This document shows, one piece after another, positions 16,890 through 26,900 of a DNA stretch of 64,000 nucleotides (position 1 is its first letter; the number at the start of each line of letters is the position of its first letter). The DNA lies in the NCBI RefSeq assembly GCF_018255755.1, contig NZ_CP073766.1, positions 3,224,001 through 3,288,000 of the forward strand. The letters run 5' to 3'. Under the pieces are notes generated by a model. It was given only the letters and a program-made list of their open reading frames with translations. It was not told the DNA's origin and ran no database searches. A program made the position numbers and the translations under genes. Source of the stretch: Chitinophaga sp. HK235. GTDB lineage: Bacteria > Bacteroidota > Bacteroidia > Chitinophagales > Chitinophagaceae.

Positions 16890-17327
16890 ATGAAGCACAA
16901 TACTTTGATTTTCCTGCTTGGCTTTTTTATGCTGCAGTTTGCCTGCAGTCCGGATTTTGAACCAGTAGATTATGGCCATGATGCCTGTGCTCACTGCAGG
17001 ATGACGATCATGGATAAACGTTATGCCGCGGAAATGATCACACCCAAAGGGAAAGCCTATAAGTTTGATGATATCATCTGCCTGTTGCAATACATGTCTG
17101 CCAATCAGGTTTCTCCCGACAGCCGGCTTTTAATAGCCGACCACAGCGATGCTTCCCATCCTTTTATTGATGCACGCAAGGCCATCTATCTGCACAACCC
17201 ATCCTTCAAAACACCCATGAACGGCAACTATGCAGCCTTTGCCTCCGAAAAGGCCGCCGTTCCTCTGAAAGATAACCTGGAGCAAAAACTACTGCACTGG
17301 GAAGACCTCACGCGTATAAATCCCTGA
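16890..17327 (+). CDS. nosL: NosL copper-binding lipoprotein
   Basis: A 145-residue outer lipoprotein that carries Cu(I) for NosZ maturation. The signal ends in the lipobox LQFAC, and the metal motif DACAHCRMTI (C-x2-C-x-M) follows at once. The downstream YAAEMITPKGKAYKFDDIICLL stretch is conserved in the family. The start is placed at 16890, one base after the previous stop; the ATG at 16869 would overlap the upstream gene and spoil the signal peptide. It precedes nosD by one base. Confidence 0.85.
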   Translation: MKHNTLIFLLGFFMLQFACSPDFEPVDYGHDACAHCRMTIMDKRYAAEMITPKGKAYKFDDIICLLQYMSANQVSPDSRLLIADHSDASHPFIDARKAIYLHNPSFKTPMNGNYAAFASEKAAVPLKDNLEQKLLHWEDLTRINP

Positions 17328-17328
17328 T

Positions 17329-18561
17329 ATGATGAAACACTTATGGTTGCTTTTATGGCTGACCGGTAGCTGTTTAACAAATTATGCCACTACCATCAGG
17401 GTTTCTCCCGGCAAGGATGCCCTGCGCACCGCCATCGGCAAAGCACTGCCCGGAGATACCCTGCTGGTACTGAAAGGTATTTATCAGGAACATGATATCA
17501 ACATCACCCGCACCATCACTATTTTGGGAAGCGGTATGCCGGTGATAGACGCCAGCAGCAAGTATCCCGGCCTTCTGATCACCGCCGACAGCGTGGTCAT
17601 TCAGGGGATTCAGGTACAACGCACCGGCAGATCTTCTATTTCCGATATCGCCGGCATCCGCATCAGCAATGCTAAAAATGTAGTGTTGCGCAACAACCGC
17701 ATGCTGGACTGTACTTATGGCATTTATCTGCAGAATGCACACAACTGCACGATCCTTAACAATACCGTACATACCGGCATCAAAAATGAGATCAACGGAG
17801 GCAACGGCATACATGCCTGGAAATGCGACCGGCTGCAGATAAGCGGCAACAGCGTTTCCGGCCACCGCGATGGTATCTACTTCGAATTTGTGACCGATTC
17901 AAAAATAGACAATAATATTTCGTACGCCAATCAACGTTATGGCCTGCATTTTATGTTTTCCCACCAGGACAGCTATACAAAAAATACCTTCCGGGAGAAC
18001 GGTGCCGGCGTGGCTGTGATGTATACCAGAGGAGTGACCATGTACGATAATACTTTTGTGCAGAACTGGGGAGATGCCTCCTATGGTCTTTTATTAAAAG
18101 AGATCACCGACAGCAAAATAGAACACAACCGTTTCATCAAAAACACAATCGGCATTCACATGGAAGGCACTACCCGTGTAGATGTGCTGCATAACCTGTT
18201 TCAGGACAACGGCTGGGCCCTGCGCGTAATGGCCAGCTCCAGCGGCAGCCGCTTCACGGAAAATAATTTTATCAGCAACTCCTTTGACGTGGCCACCAAC
18301 GGTACCCTGATGCTGAACGAGTTTCGCCGCAACTACTGGGATAAATACGATGGTTATGATCTGGACCGCGACCATATTGGTGATGTACCACATTATCCGG
18401 TCAGCGTATACGCAGTGATCTCTGAAAAAATACCAGCCGCCATGATCCTCTACCGCAGTTTCCTCACCGGCATCATGGAACAGGTAGAAAAAGTAATGCC
18501 CAGCATGATACCCGACCAGCTAAGGGATGATTCTCCGATGATGAAAAAAATTGAACTATGA
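17329..18561 (+). CDS. nosD: NosD periplasmic beta-helix copper-insertion protein
   Basis: A 410-residue exported protein needed for assembly of the CuZ centre of NosZ. A signal peptide (to about residue 21) is followed by right-handed parallel beta-helix repeats (many N-N/D-x-I/V-x-x-N steps, such as NNRMLDCTYGIYLQNAHNC). The C-terminal part has NYWDKYDGYDLDRDHIGDVPH, a family hallmark. Its last four bases overlap the nosF start, which indicates translational coupling to the NosFY ABC transporter. Confidence 0.9.
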   Translation: MMKHLWLLLWLTGSCLTNYATTIRVSPGKDALRTAIGKALPGDTLLVLKGIYQEHDINITRTITILGSGMPVIDASSKYPGLLITADSVVIQGIQVQRTGRSSISDIAGIRISNAKNVVLRNNRMLDCTYGIYLQNAHNCTILNNTVHTGIKNEINGGNGIHAWKCDRLQISGNSVSGHRDGIYFEFVTDSKIDNNISYANQRYGLHFMFSHQDSYTKNTFRENGAGVAVMYTRGVTMYDNTFVQNWGDASYGLLLKEITDSKIEHNRFIKNTIGIHMEGTTRVDVLHNLFQDNGWALRVMASSSGSRFTENNFISNSFDVATNGTLMLNEFRRNYWDKYDGYDLDRDHIGDVPHYPVSVYAVISEKIPAAMILYRSFLTGIMEQVEKVMPSMIPDQLRDDSPMMKKIEL

Positions 18562-19280
18562 TCCGCATCACCCATCTGACAAAGTCTTTCAAAAAATTCA
18601 AAGCCCTGGATGATATCTGTCTTCATCTGGAACGAGGGCAAACTGTTTCACTGCTGGGGCCTAACGGTTCCGGCAAAACGACGTTGATCAAATCCATCCT
18701 GGGACTGGTTATTCCTGAAAAGGGAGACATCAGCATCAACGGGCAGGATATCCGTACCCACTGGAATTACCGTTCCCAAATCGGCTATATGCCACAGATA
18801 GGGCGCTATCCCGAAAATATGTCTGTGCGCCAGGTATTTGCTATGCTCCGCGCAGTCAGAAAAGATTGTCAGCATTTCGACGAAGAACTGATAGCGCGTT
18901 TTAACGTACCTGCTTTTGAACATAAACTGATGCGCAACCTCTCCGGAGGAACACGCCAGAAAGTAAGCGCCTGCCTCGCTTTCCTCTTTTCACCAGACAT
19001 CCTGATACTGGACGAACCTACCGCCGGTCTTGATCCGGTGTCCAGCGAGATACTGAAAGACAAGATATCACGGGAACGGGCCAACGGTAAACTGGTGATG
19101 ATCACCTCCCATGTTCTCAGCGACCTCGATGATATTACCAGCCATGTGGTGTATTTGCAGGATGGGAAACTGGTCTGCTTTAAAACGGTAGAAGAACTGA
19201 AAAAATCAACGGGCTTCCATCAACTGAATAAAGTGATTGCGGCTCTGATGCAAACCAATGTACATGAAGACAATTATTAA
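18558..19280 (+). CDS. nosF: NosF ABC transporter ATPase
   Basis: A 240-residue ATPase of the NosDFY complex that powers delivery to or activation of the copper site maturation machinery. Walker A is GPNGSGKTTL (about residues 34-43), the signature is LSGGTRQKV, Walker B is ILILDEPTAGLDP, and the switch His is in ITSHVLSDLDD. The length is normal. It overlaps nosD by 4 bases and nosY by 17 bases. Confidence 0.9.
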   Translation: MIRITHLTKSFKKFKALDDICLHLERGQTVSLLGPNGSGKTTLIKSILGLVIPEKGDISINGQDIRTHWNYRSQIGYMPQIGRYPENMSVRQVFAMLRAVRKDCQHFDEELIARFNVPAFEHKLMRNLSGGTRQKVSACLAFLFSPDILILDEPTAGLDPVSSEILKDKISRERANGKLVMITSHVLSDLDDITSHVVYLQDGKLVCFKTVEELKKSTGFHQLNKVIAALMQTNVHEDNY

Positions 19281-20031
19281 ATACGTCCTGATAGATCTGT
19301 TGAAAAACAGGACTGTGCTGGCTTATACCCTGGTACTGGGAGTGCTGACTATCAGCGTGGCCGGCATGAGCGACAATACTTCCAAAGGCATGTTAAGCCT
19401 GCTCAACATTACGCTGTTGTTTGTGCCCATCATCAGCCATCTTTTCTCCACCATTTATTTTTTTAATTCTGCAGAATTCACTGAGCTGTTGCTGGCACAG
19501 CCTATCCGTCGAAAAACCATGTTACTGGCTGTTTACGCAGGTGTAGCCATAGCGCTGAGCCTTGCCTATCTGGTCGGTGTAGGCGTTCCCGTATTTGTGC
19601 TGTACAACAACCTGGCGGCTATCGCTTTAATTATCAGCGGCATGTTACTCACACTGATATTTTCTGCGCTGGCGCTGCTTATTTTTGTGCTGTTCAAAGA
19701 CAAAACAAAAGGGATTGGTGCCGGCATTATTACGGCCTTGTTTTTCACGCTGTTATTTGACGGCCTGTTACTGGCCTTTATCTACTCTTTCAGCGAGTAC
19801 CCGATAGACAAACCCTTATTGGGACTGATATCCCTGAATCCTGTTGACCTGGCAAGAATACTCGTACTGTTGCAGCTGGATGCTGCGGTCATGATGGGTT
19901 ACTCCGGTGCACTCTTCAAAAAATTTCTGGGTTCAGCCACCGGCAGCATTTACACCACTGCCTGTATGTTATGCTGGATCATTACTCCATTGATAACAGC
20001 GGTAAGGATTTTCCGGAAAAAAGATATCTGA
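19264..20031 (+). CDS. nosY: NosY ABC transporter permease
   Basis: A 255-residue ABC-2 type permease and partner of NosF. About six membrane segments are visible (for example VLAYTLVLGVLTISVAGM, ALSLAYLVGVGVPVFVLY, IITALFFTLLFDGLLLAFI). The start is placed at the ATG at 19264; an ATG two codons upstream at 19258 is also possible. The 3' end overlaps the convergent heme-copper-like gene by 50 bases, with no room for a terminator between them. Confidence 0.85.
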   Translation: MKTIIKYVLIDLLKNRTVLAYTLVLGVLTISVAGMSDNTSKGMLSLLNITLLFVPIISHLFSTIYFFNSAEFTELLLAQPIRRKTMLLAVYAGVAIALSLAYLVGVGVPVFVLYNNLAAIALIISGMLLTLIFSALALLIFVLFKDKTKGIGAGIITALFFTLLFDGLLLAFIYSFSEYPIDKPLLGLISLNPVDLARILVLLQLDAAVMMGYSGALFKKFLGSATGSIYTTACMLCWIITPLITAVRIFRKKDI

Positions 20032-21241
20032 CGGCAGCCAGCGCTATCAGCAAGGCACCTGCCAGCAAACCCCAGGCAGCTATCCACAGCAGCCAGGGAT
20101 AACGTTCAGCGGGGATGCTTACCAACCCAGGCATCCCCTGCAGCAACAGAATGATTTCATTGGCCACCAATGCAAGAGTGAACACACAGATGCCGGCGCC
20201 TGCCAGCATTTTCACCCGGGCAAAAAAACCGGTATACAGTAACTGGGCCAAAAGGTAGAGGGTCACAAAACCCAGCATCACCAGATGCAGGTAACTGATG
20301 ATCAACGGCCTGTTTACAAACACCTGATCGCCTATAGCCGGGAAAATAATCAGCAGTTGCGCTACCGTCTTTAATACAAAAGCTGTAAGGGCCAGTATGC
20401 CCAGATTACGGACCAACGAGTTAACCATCTTCAGCTCCGTTTTTACAGAACGGACCATCTCCGCAAACCGGGCCAGTGTCAGTAACAACAACCCACAACC
20501 CGCAGCACCGATCACCCGTACCAGTACTGGCGGCTGATGCCACAGATAAGACAGAAACGCTGTAGGCAATACCGCAGCACACAAAGCCAGCACAAAGCGG
20601 TAACGTATTTTCTCCGCATTTTCCGGCCTCAGATGATAACAGAAAAGCGCAAACACCGCCAGCGTGAAAAAGCCATTGTACTGCAGATGCAGATAGGTAT
20701 ACACCGCATCATGATACAGCACGGTGTTCACCTGATGGGAAGCCATCATATAAGCCAGCGAAAACGGGCCCACCGCCGATAATACCAGTGATATCAACGA
20801 AGCAGCGGCCAGTAAGGTCACCGCCCTTTCCCGCCCGGCTTTCAGCAGATCTTTGATAAAAACCACACTGAACACACCCGTGCAGAGAATAAACAAAGTA
20901 GAGAACAGAATAGAGAAAAAAGCATACCCCTGAAGCGGGAAACTGAACAACATCCCCAGGGAAGTGCAATATACACCGCCCAGCAGCCAGCTATATACCG
21001 GCTTACTACTGCTGCTTTCCGGCAATAACCGGTAGGTCATCAGGGCAAACAAACACAAGGTGATCCATCCGCCCAGGGCAAAATGCGAATGCCCAAACAA
21101 CAGGTTATTATAATAAATGCCCGGCAGGGAAAATAAAGCGGTGCTGCGGAGCAATACTCCCAGTACCGCTACAATAGCCAGGTTGATCAGTGATAGGGTA
21201 ATCCATGTTCGTTCTGTTTTCCCTGTTGTTGCACGAGTCAT
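19982..21241 (-). CDS. Heme-copper/NnrS-like polytopic membrane protein
   Basis: A 419-residue protein with about eleven to twelve membrane helices. It has histidine clusters in helices (GHSHFALGGWI near residue 43, YTYLHLQYNGF, ISYLHLVMLGFVT) that resemble ligands of heme-copper oxidase subunit I and NnrS-type proteins. No CuB/His-Tyr set or cytochrome domain of a full NorB is evident, so it is probably not a complete NO reductase. It has a promoter with the same operator-like box as the nos genes, which places it in the NO/N2O response. The start is at 21241, as the long upstream extension is not protein-like. A role in NO tolerance is inferred. Confidence 0.6.
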   Translation of the reverse strand: MTRATTGKTERTWITLSLINLAIVAVLGVLLRSTALFSLPGIYYNNLLFGHSHFALGGWITLCLFALMTYRLLPESSSSKPVYSWLLGGVYCTSLGMLFSFPLQGYAFFSILFSTLFILCTGVFSVVFIKDLLKAGRERAVTLLAAASLISLVLSAVGPFSLAYMMASHQVNTVLYHDAVYTYLHLQYNGFFTLAVFALFCYHLRPENAEKIRYRFVLALCAAVLPTAFLSYLWHQPPVLVRVIGAAGCGLLLLTLARFAEMVRSVKTELKMVNSLVRNLGILALTAFVLKTVAQLLIIFPAIGDQVFVNRPLIISYLHLVMLGFVTLYLLAQLLYTGFFARVKMLAGAGICVFTLALVANEIILLLQGMPGLVSIPAERYPWLLWIAAWGLLAGALLIALAAVRYLFSGKSLPLLSME

Positions 21242-21265
21242 ATATGTTTGTTGTTTTTGCCGGAG

Positions 21266-21273
21266 CAAAGTTA
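21266..21273 (-). promoter_or_regulatory. -7 promoter element of the heme-copper-like gene
   Basis: On the minus strand TAACTTTG matches TAnnTTTG exactly and lies 24 bases before the ATG at 21241. The operator-like box occupies the sequence immediately upstream, in the same relative position as at queD. Confidence 0.55.
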
Positions 21274-21277
21274 CAAT

Positions 21278-21296
21278 AAAGACAAAAACATCCTTT
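21278..21296 (-). promoter_or_regulatory. Rrf2-type operator-like box
   Basis: aaagacaaaaacatccttt on the plus strand differs at three positions from the box at 13026-13044. It ends four bases upstream of the minus-strand -7 element, so a bound regulator would cover the -33 region of the heme-copper-like gene. Confidence 0.5.
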
Positions 21297-21308
21297 ATAA
21301 ATACGGTA

Positions 21309-21349
21309 TAAAAAAATAACTGCCAGCTGTTGGCGGTACAGCTGGCAGT
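21309..21349 (-). terminator. Intrinsic terminator of the second SusCD operon
   Basis: The arms actgccagctgt (21319-21330) and acagctggcagt (21338-21349) pair perfectly over 12 bp. On the minus strand they are followed by a U-rich tract (complement of 21310-21318). It lies 22 bases past the stop of the thioredoxin gene. Confidence 0.85.
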
Positions 21350-21371
21350 CATAAAACAGCAGAGCGTTATA

Positions 21372-22562
21372 TTAATGCTGACCCAAAAGTTTTTCCAGCA
21401 GCGCATCCAGCGCAGCCCGGTTCTTTTCTGAGTTGCCGACCAGCTTCTCCACAATCTTCCCTTCCCTGTCGATCAGTATTTTGGTGGGGAAAGCCTTTAC
21501 ATCGTAAGCATTCAATATTCCTTTTTCTTTTTCAGTGCTGGAACTTGTGTTGAGCACATTCAGCCAGGTCATATGGTCTTCATCAAGGGCTTTGGTCCAT
21601 TTCTCCTTCCATTCGGATTCATCACCCCTTTCGTTGGCAATGCCCAGTATTTCGAAGCCGGCATCGTGGTATCTGGCGTATGTTTCCCGCAGATGGGGAT
21701 GGCTCATGCGGCAGGGATAACACCAGCTGCCCCAGAAGTCCAGCAATACCACTTTTCCTTTCAGCGAGGCCAGTGTGATGGCATTACCATTTCTGTCCGG
21801 CAGTGTTACCTGTGGCGCAGGCATACCGGGTGCGGTTTCCCGGGCTTTGGCCAGTCGTGCACCATAGGCAATGCCTTCTGGAGAGGCTTTCAGCGCGGGT
21901 TGTATGCCATCATACAAAGGACCTATCACCACGGGGTCTATTTTTGTACGGGTGTATTCATTGAGCAGTTTCAACATAATGCCCGTTTGCGGGTGCTGCT
22001 GCATAAAACGCAGTTTGGCAGCCTCCCGTGCATCGTCCACTGCATAAGCCTTGCGGAGCACTGCTGCTATTGCAGCGCTGTCCTTGCTCGCAAAAGCCGC
22101 CTTTCTTTCTTTGCCAAAGTTTTTTTCTCCCTCCTGGTAGATATCATGCTGTTCTTTTTCCATCGTAAGATGATCATCTTCTGCAACAGAACCACTCACT
22201 CTGGTATCATTCAGTTCATTGGCGGAAACGGCCGTCAGCCCCCCTTTATCCAGAAAAAACACATGCTGGTAAGGTTTGATAAAATGTGTCTTAAAATAAT
22301 ACTGCGCTTTGTCCTCAGACACCTTCAGATAAAGCGTGGCTTCCGCGGGATAGTCTATTTTACCCTGGAAATGGTAGGTATGTTTTTCCAGGCGGCAGCT
22401 GTCTGTAATGGTCTGGTTGTGCTGACGATAGGAAAGATACACGTACCTGTTGGTGGCCAGGGTAGTTTTAGGCAGGGTGCCTTTCAGGGTGAAAGACTGT
22501 GCCTGTGTGGTTTGCAGGCTTATGCAGGCCACACAGGTGTATAATATTGTTTTTCCTTGCAT
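21372..22562 (-). CDS. TlpA/ResA-like thiol-disulfide oxidoreductase with DUF4369-type N-terminus
   Basis: A 396-residue exported protein. A signal peptide (to about residue 21, ...QTTQAQ) leads into a beta-rich DUF4369-like domain (SFTLKGTLPKTTLATNRYVYLSY...). An alpha-helical linker follows, then a thioredoxin domain from about 250 with the active site WCYPC (GSWCYPCRMSHPHL) and the cis-Pro region AFPTKILIDREGKIV. Such proteins reduce disulfides in the periplasm. It is the last gene of the FecR-SusC-SusD unit on the minus strand, 20 bases after SusD. This combination is frequent in Bacteroidota, but the ligand of the uptake pair is unknown. Confidence 0.9.
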   Translation of the reverse strand: MQGKTILYTCVACISLQTTQAQSFTLKGTLPKTTLATNRYVYLSYRQHNQTITDSCRLEKHTYHFQGKIDYPAEATLYLKVSEDKAQYYFKTHFIKPYQHVFFLDKGGLTAVSANELNDTRVSGSVAEDDHLTMEKEQHDIYQEGEKNFGKERKAAFASKDSAAIAAVLRKAYAVDDAREAAKLRFMQQHPQTGIMLKLLNEYTRTKIDPVVIGPLYDGIQPALKASPEGIAYGARLAKARETAPGMPAPQVTLPDRNGNAITLASLKGKVVLLDFWGSWCYPCRMSHPHLRETYARYHDAGFEILGIANERGDESEWKEKWTKALDEDHMTWLNVLNTSSSTEKEKGILNAYDVKAFPTKILIDREGKIVEKLVGNSEKNRAALDALLEKLLGQH

Positions 22563-22582
22563 AGATCAGGTTTTGGAATGGC

Positions 22583-23941
22583 TTAATCATTACGCGGCAT
22601 ATCCGGATTAAAAGATAAAACGCTGAGTGGTATCTGTAAAGTATATCTGGCTGCGTGAGGTGGTAAGGTAGCAATCACCTTTCCTGCGTCAGCATAACGG
22701 TTCACGGTCTGCATATTATTGGCTGCATCCAGGCGGCGCATGTCTATCCAGCGGAAGCCTCTGTAGGCTAGTTCCATACGGCGTTCCCTCCATACCAGGT
22801 CCATCACCTGCGCCGCGTCGGAAGATACCAGCGGCTGATAAGCGTCTTTTTTAATACGGCATTTACGGATATCGTTCAACTGGTCCAGTGCCTCCTGCAG
22901 CCTGCCGCTGCGGGCCGCCGCTTCGGCCAGTATCAGCTTCATCTCTTCCACAGAAGTACCGAAGTTAGGTACGGCCCCACTTGGGTTATACGTCACCACG
23001 CCGCGTTTGGGATAAGTATAGTCACCCGTGTTTTCATAATAGAATTTCAGCCGCAGGTCATTCACGTCAAACAGTTTCAGGAATTCAATCGTAGGATATT
23101 CCTTAGTGGCCGCTGAAGTGGAGTAACGGGCATACAGCTCATACGTTCTGATGGCCATGCCGGGCATAGCTTTGGCATTGGGGATGGTATTATAATCCAG
23201 GATGACAGGAGGATTGTCACCCAGCGCCAGTCTTGCGTTTTTAGCAGCTTCGTCATACAAGCCCATATACAGGTAGGCACGTGCCAGCACACTATAGGCT
23301 GCAGGTACAGCACCACGGAAACGGTTACCTGCATTGCTGGCCGGCAGCCCCGGAATAGCGGCATTGATATCCTGGATAATATGCTCATAGATGACAGCCA
23401 CCGTGCTGCGGGGTGGTGTATTATCGGAGATATCAATAGACTCCATAAACGGTACTGCCAGGTCTTTGGCCGCAGTAGCCGGGTTGTAGGGCTTCGCATA
23501 CAGGTTGACCAGGTATAGGTATTCAAAAGCCCTGCCCAGTAAAGCTTCTGCACGTATCCGCTCTTTATCTCTGGCGGTCCCGTTGCCGGCATCACCGATG
23601 CCTTTGAGCACAGCATTGTAACGATAGATATTCGCGTAATGTTTGCCCCAGAATAACGGCGGCACTTTGGTATCGTTGGAAAACTGCTCCGCCCAGAGAT
23701 AGACCAGATCAGCCGGCAACACCGCAGGCTGCGGTATAGCGGGCTGGTCTACATCGTCAGCCAGCAGGTTTAATTCACGGGCGCCGCTGGAAGTGAGGTC
23801 CTGGCTGTTCAGAAAAAGATCGTAGTCACTCACGTTGGTCAGGATCGTTTTTCCTTTTGGCGCTATGTCAAGATATTTCTGGCAGGAAGTGGCTGTTGTC
23901 AACAGACCGGCCAGTCCCCATATCATCCATTTGTGTTTCAT
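22583..23941 (-). CDS. SusD/RagB family lipoprotein
   Basis: A 452-residue surface lipoprotein with lipobox TATSC (Cys20). It begins QKYLDIAPKGKTILTNVSDYDLFLNS, typical of the shorter RagB-type members. The central TPR-like helices (LLGRAFEYLYLVNLYAKPYNP) and the C-terminal RAG-type end (DLVWRERRMELAYRGFRWIDMRRLDA) are intact. It works with the SusC receptor encoded 18 bases upstream. Confidence 0.93.
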   Translation of the reverse strand: MKHKWMIWGLAGLLTTATSCQKYLDIAPKGKTILTNVSDYDLFLNSQDLTSSGARELNLLADDVDQPAIPQPAVLPADLVYLWAEQFSNDTKVPPLFWGKHYANIYRYNAVLKGIGDAGNGTARDKERIRAEALLGRAFEYLYLVNLYAKPYNPATAAKDLAVPFMESIDISDNTPPRSTVAVIYEHIIQDINAAIPGLPASNAGNRFRGAVPAAYSVLARAYLYMGLYDEAAKNARLALGDNPPVILDYNTIPNAKAMPGMAIRTYELYARYSTSAATKEYPTIEFLKLFDVNDLRLKFYYENTGDYTYPKRGVVTYNPSGAVPNFGTSVEEMKLILAEAAARSGRLQEALDQLNDIRKCRIKKDAYQPLVSSDAAQVMDLVWRERRMELAYRGFRWIDMRRLDAANNMQTVNRYADAGKVIATLPPHAARYTLQIPLSVLSFNPDMPRND

Positions 23942-23959
23942 GTTCTTGCTGTTAATGCT

Positions 23960-26900
23960 TTAGAAATTGGTGAACAGGCCGATGGTAAAGGTAGGCACCA
24001 GGTGTCTTCTGGCATAACTGCCAGTGGCTATACTATAGTTGTATTTGTTGAGGCCTATGGTCATCAGGTTGGAGGCCTGTACCTTCACTTCAAAGTTGGT
24101 GAAGCCGATACGCTGAATAGCAGGAGCATTCCTGAAATTATAGGATACCGTGATATCACGTAGTACAAGGTAAGCCCCATTCACCACCCGTATATCAGCA
24201 TAATTATACACATAACTATGATAGGCATTATACAACCAGTAAGGATAGATGCCCATCACATCTGCTTTCTGCTCATCCCCTTTCTGGCGGAAATAGTTTT
24301 CCGTACCGGCCAGTGGGCGGGTGGCACCCGTAGAAGGTGCTGGTATCCGGGTTTTAAAACCACCGTAATAATCCACCATGCAGTACACATAAAAATTCCC
24401 GATGTCTATCCTGTTGCTGATACCAGCGGTAATGACAGGCATACCTGCTCCCTGGTATTGCAGGTCGTTTAGACCGTCATCCAGCGCACCATAACCAGGA
24501 TTCTTCCGCTTGCCGTCTATACCGTATATCTGTGGCAAACCGCTCGTATCGAGACCTGCATAACGATAACTGAACACCGCGCCCACCGGGTAGTCCACCA
24601 CATAGTTATTGCCGATATATTGATAGGACTGTTGTTTGTTATTAACATACAGTGCCAATACCTTGTTGATATTACGGGACAGCGCGATGCCGGTATTCCA
24701 GTTGAAACGTTTACGGGTAATCCAGTCGGCATGCAGGTTTAGCTCCACCCCGCTGTTGCTGATAGATGCAGCATTCAGTTTTGCACTGCTGGCGCCTTTG
24801 GTAGGGTCCAGCTGTGCATCGGCGAGCAGGTCCTTACTTTTGCGGGTGTAATAATCAATGCTGCCGTATACACTACCCACCACTCTAAAATCCATTCCCA
24901 TATTGAGGTTGCTGGTTTCTTCCCAGCGCAGGGCTGCATTTTCCATCGATCCCAGGTTAAGCGCTACAGAAGCAGGCGAAGTACGAAGATTGGAGGCATA
25001 CGTTGCTACAATCTGCGGAATGCTTGCTTTGGAAGTATTACCGTTGATACCATAAGCTATACGCAGCTTCAGGGCGTCCAGCCAGTTAACATGCTGCATA
25101 AAGTTCTCCTGGTCTATATTCCAGGCGCCGCCTACCGACCAGAGCGGCTTGTAGCGGTATTTAGGATCTGTACCGAAGAGGTTGGACTGATCTATGCGCA
25201 CACTTCCGGAAAAGGAATACCTGCCTCTGAAAGAATATACACCGTTAAAATAACCGGAGATATAACGGTCATCCTGATACGCTTTTGAAAAAAGATTTTC
25301 GAATCTGAGTGTAGGGTTACCATAGGCAAACTGTGATATCCAGGAGCCGGTTAGTATTTTGTTGTAATCCACCGGTTGTTGCAGCAACGTTTGATCGTTG
25401 TAGCCGAAAGTAGAACTAACACTGGCTGATGTAGTCACCTTGCGGGTTTCAGCACCCAGTATCACGTTAAAGGAGTGCTGGTCATGAATCACTTTGTTAT
25501 AGTCCAGCTGTGCCCGTACAGTATAGCTAAGTGCGCTGGTATTTTTCTGGTTGATATAACCACCTTTGGGAATATTGAAGAGGATGCCTTTATCTGTTTG
25601 TTCCGCATAGCGGTTGACATACTGACGGGCTTCAGATGATTTTTCGCTGGCGTAATGTGTCAGATCGGCCCGGGAGTTTTCGTATATGCCGCCAAACCTG
25701 AAGTTGAAACCATGTCCGATATGATAGTTGAAGTTGGCGATCACCTTATTGCTGACTGTTTTATTGCGGTCGCTGATTTCATTCATATCTACCAGCGGAT
25801 ACCGCAGGTTGTCATACAATCCTTTTTTGATGATGGTATCATTAAAGACCGGGTTCATGTTGGAACCATCGAAGATGGGCAGCGGATTACCATTTTTATC
25901 CTGAAAACGTTCATACCCGTATACATTCATAAAATCAGGCACCGGCGCCACATTGGATTTGGTTTCCAGGTAATCGGTGGTCAGTTCCAGGGAGAGGCGT
26001 TTATTAAACCGGTAGTTGGCGCGGCCGGACAGTAAAAAACGGCTGTCATCGTTATTCATTTTTGAAAGCCGGTTGCCGGTATAGTTGGCCGATACATAAT
26101 AGGTGGCCTGTTGTGTACCACCGGACATATTGAGGTCGTACTGCTGATTGAGGGCGCTGCGCAGGAACAGGCGGCTGTAATCGGCGGCGTTGTTGTAAGC
26201 ACCCAGTGCATCAAAACGTGCGGCCATCTGTTCCGGTGTGATGGTACCTTCCTTTCTGTCGAGCAGGATATCAAAACCAGGCTGGTAGTAGCTGTACGAT
26301 GTTCTGTACCGGGTCCAGTCTACCGGCAGGTCTGTTCCGTCTTTATAGGTATCCCGCAGGTAATTGAGCGTGGTATTGCTGGGGGCAAGACGGTAGGTGC
26401 TGTAGTTTTCCTTGCCGGTAACGCCCAGGGTAGTACGAAAAGCAAAGCGGGTACGTCCTATCTCAGCCTGTTTACGCTCTATGATCACCACACCGTTGGA
26501 GGCGCGTACCCCGTAGACAGTGGCGGAAGCAGCATCTTTCAGCACAGTAACGGATTTGATTTCATTGGGGTTGATCGCATCGAGGGTCAGTTCTGTAGGA
26601 TAACCATCTACCACAATGAGCGGCTGTTTATTGGCCGAAATAGTAGACAGGCCTCTTACCTGAAAGAGGGAGTTCCCTTCAAACTTCATATCATTGTTGA
26701 TCAGCACACCCGGCAGTTTGTTTTGGATACCGGACAGGAAATCAGTGCTGATACGTGTTTCATATTCTTTGGTACCAATGGCGGAGATAGCGCCGGTGCT
26801 TTGCTCCGGGCGGATACGCTGGTAGGCAGTGCTTACTTCCACCATGCCGAGGTTATGACGGCCGAATTTCAGCACTATTTCTTTCATACCGGACAGCACT

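Noticed and set aside
21573..22544. 323-codon plus-strand frame opposite the thioredoxin gene
   Set aside because: It is antisense to a clear TlpA-like gene and not protein-like.
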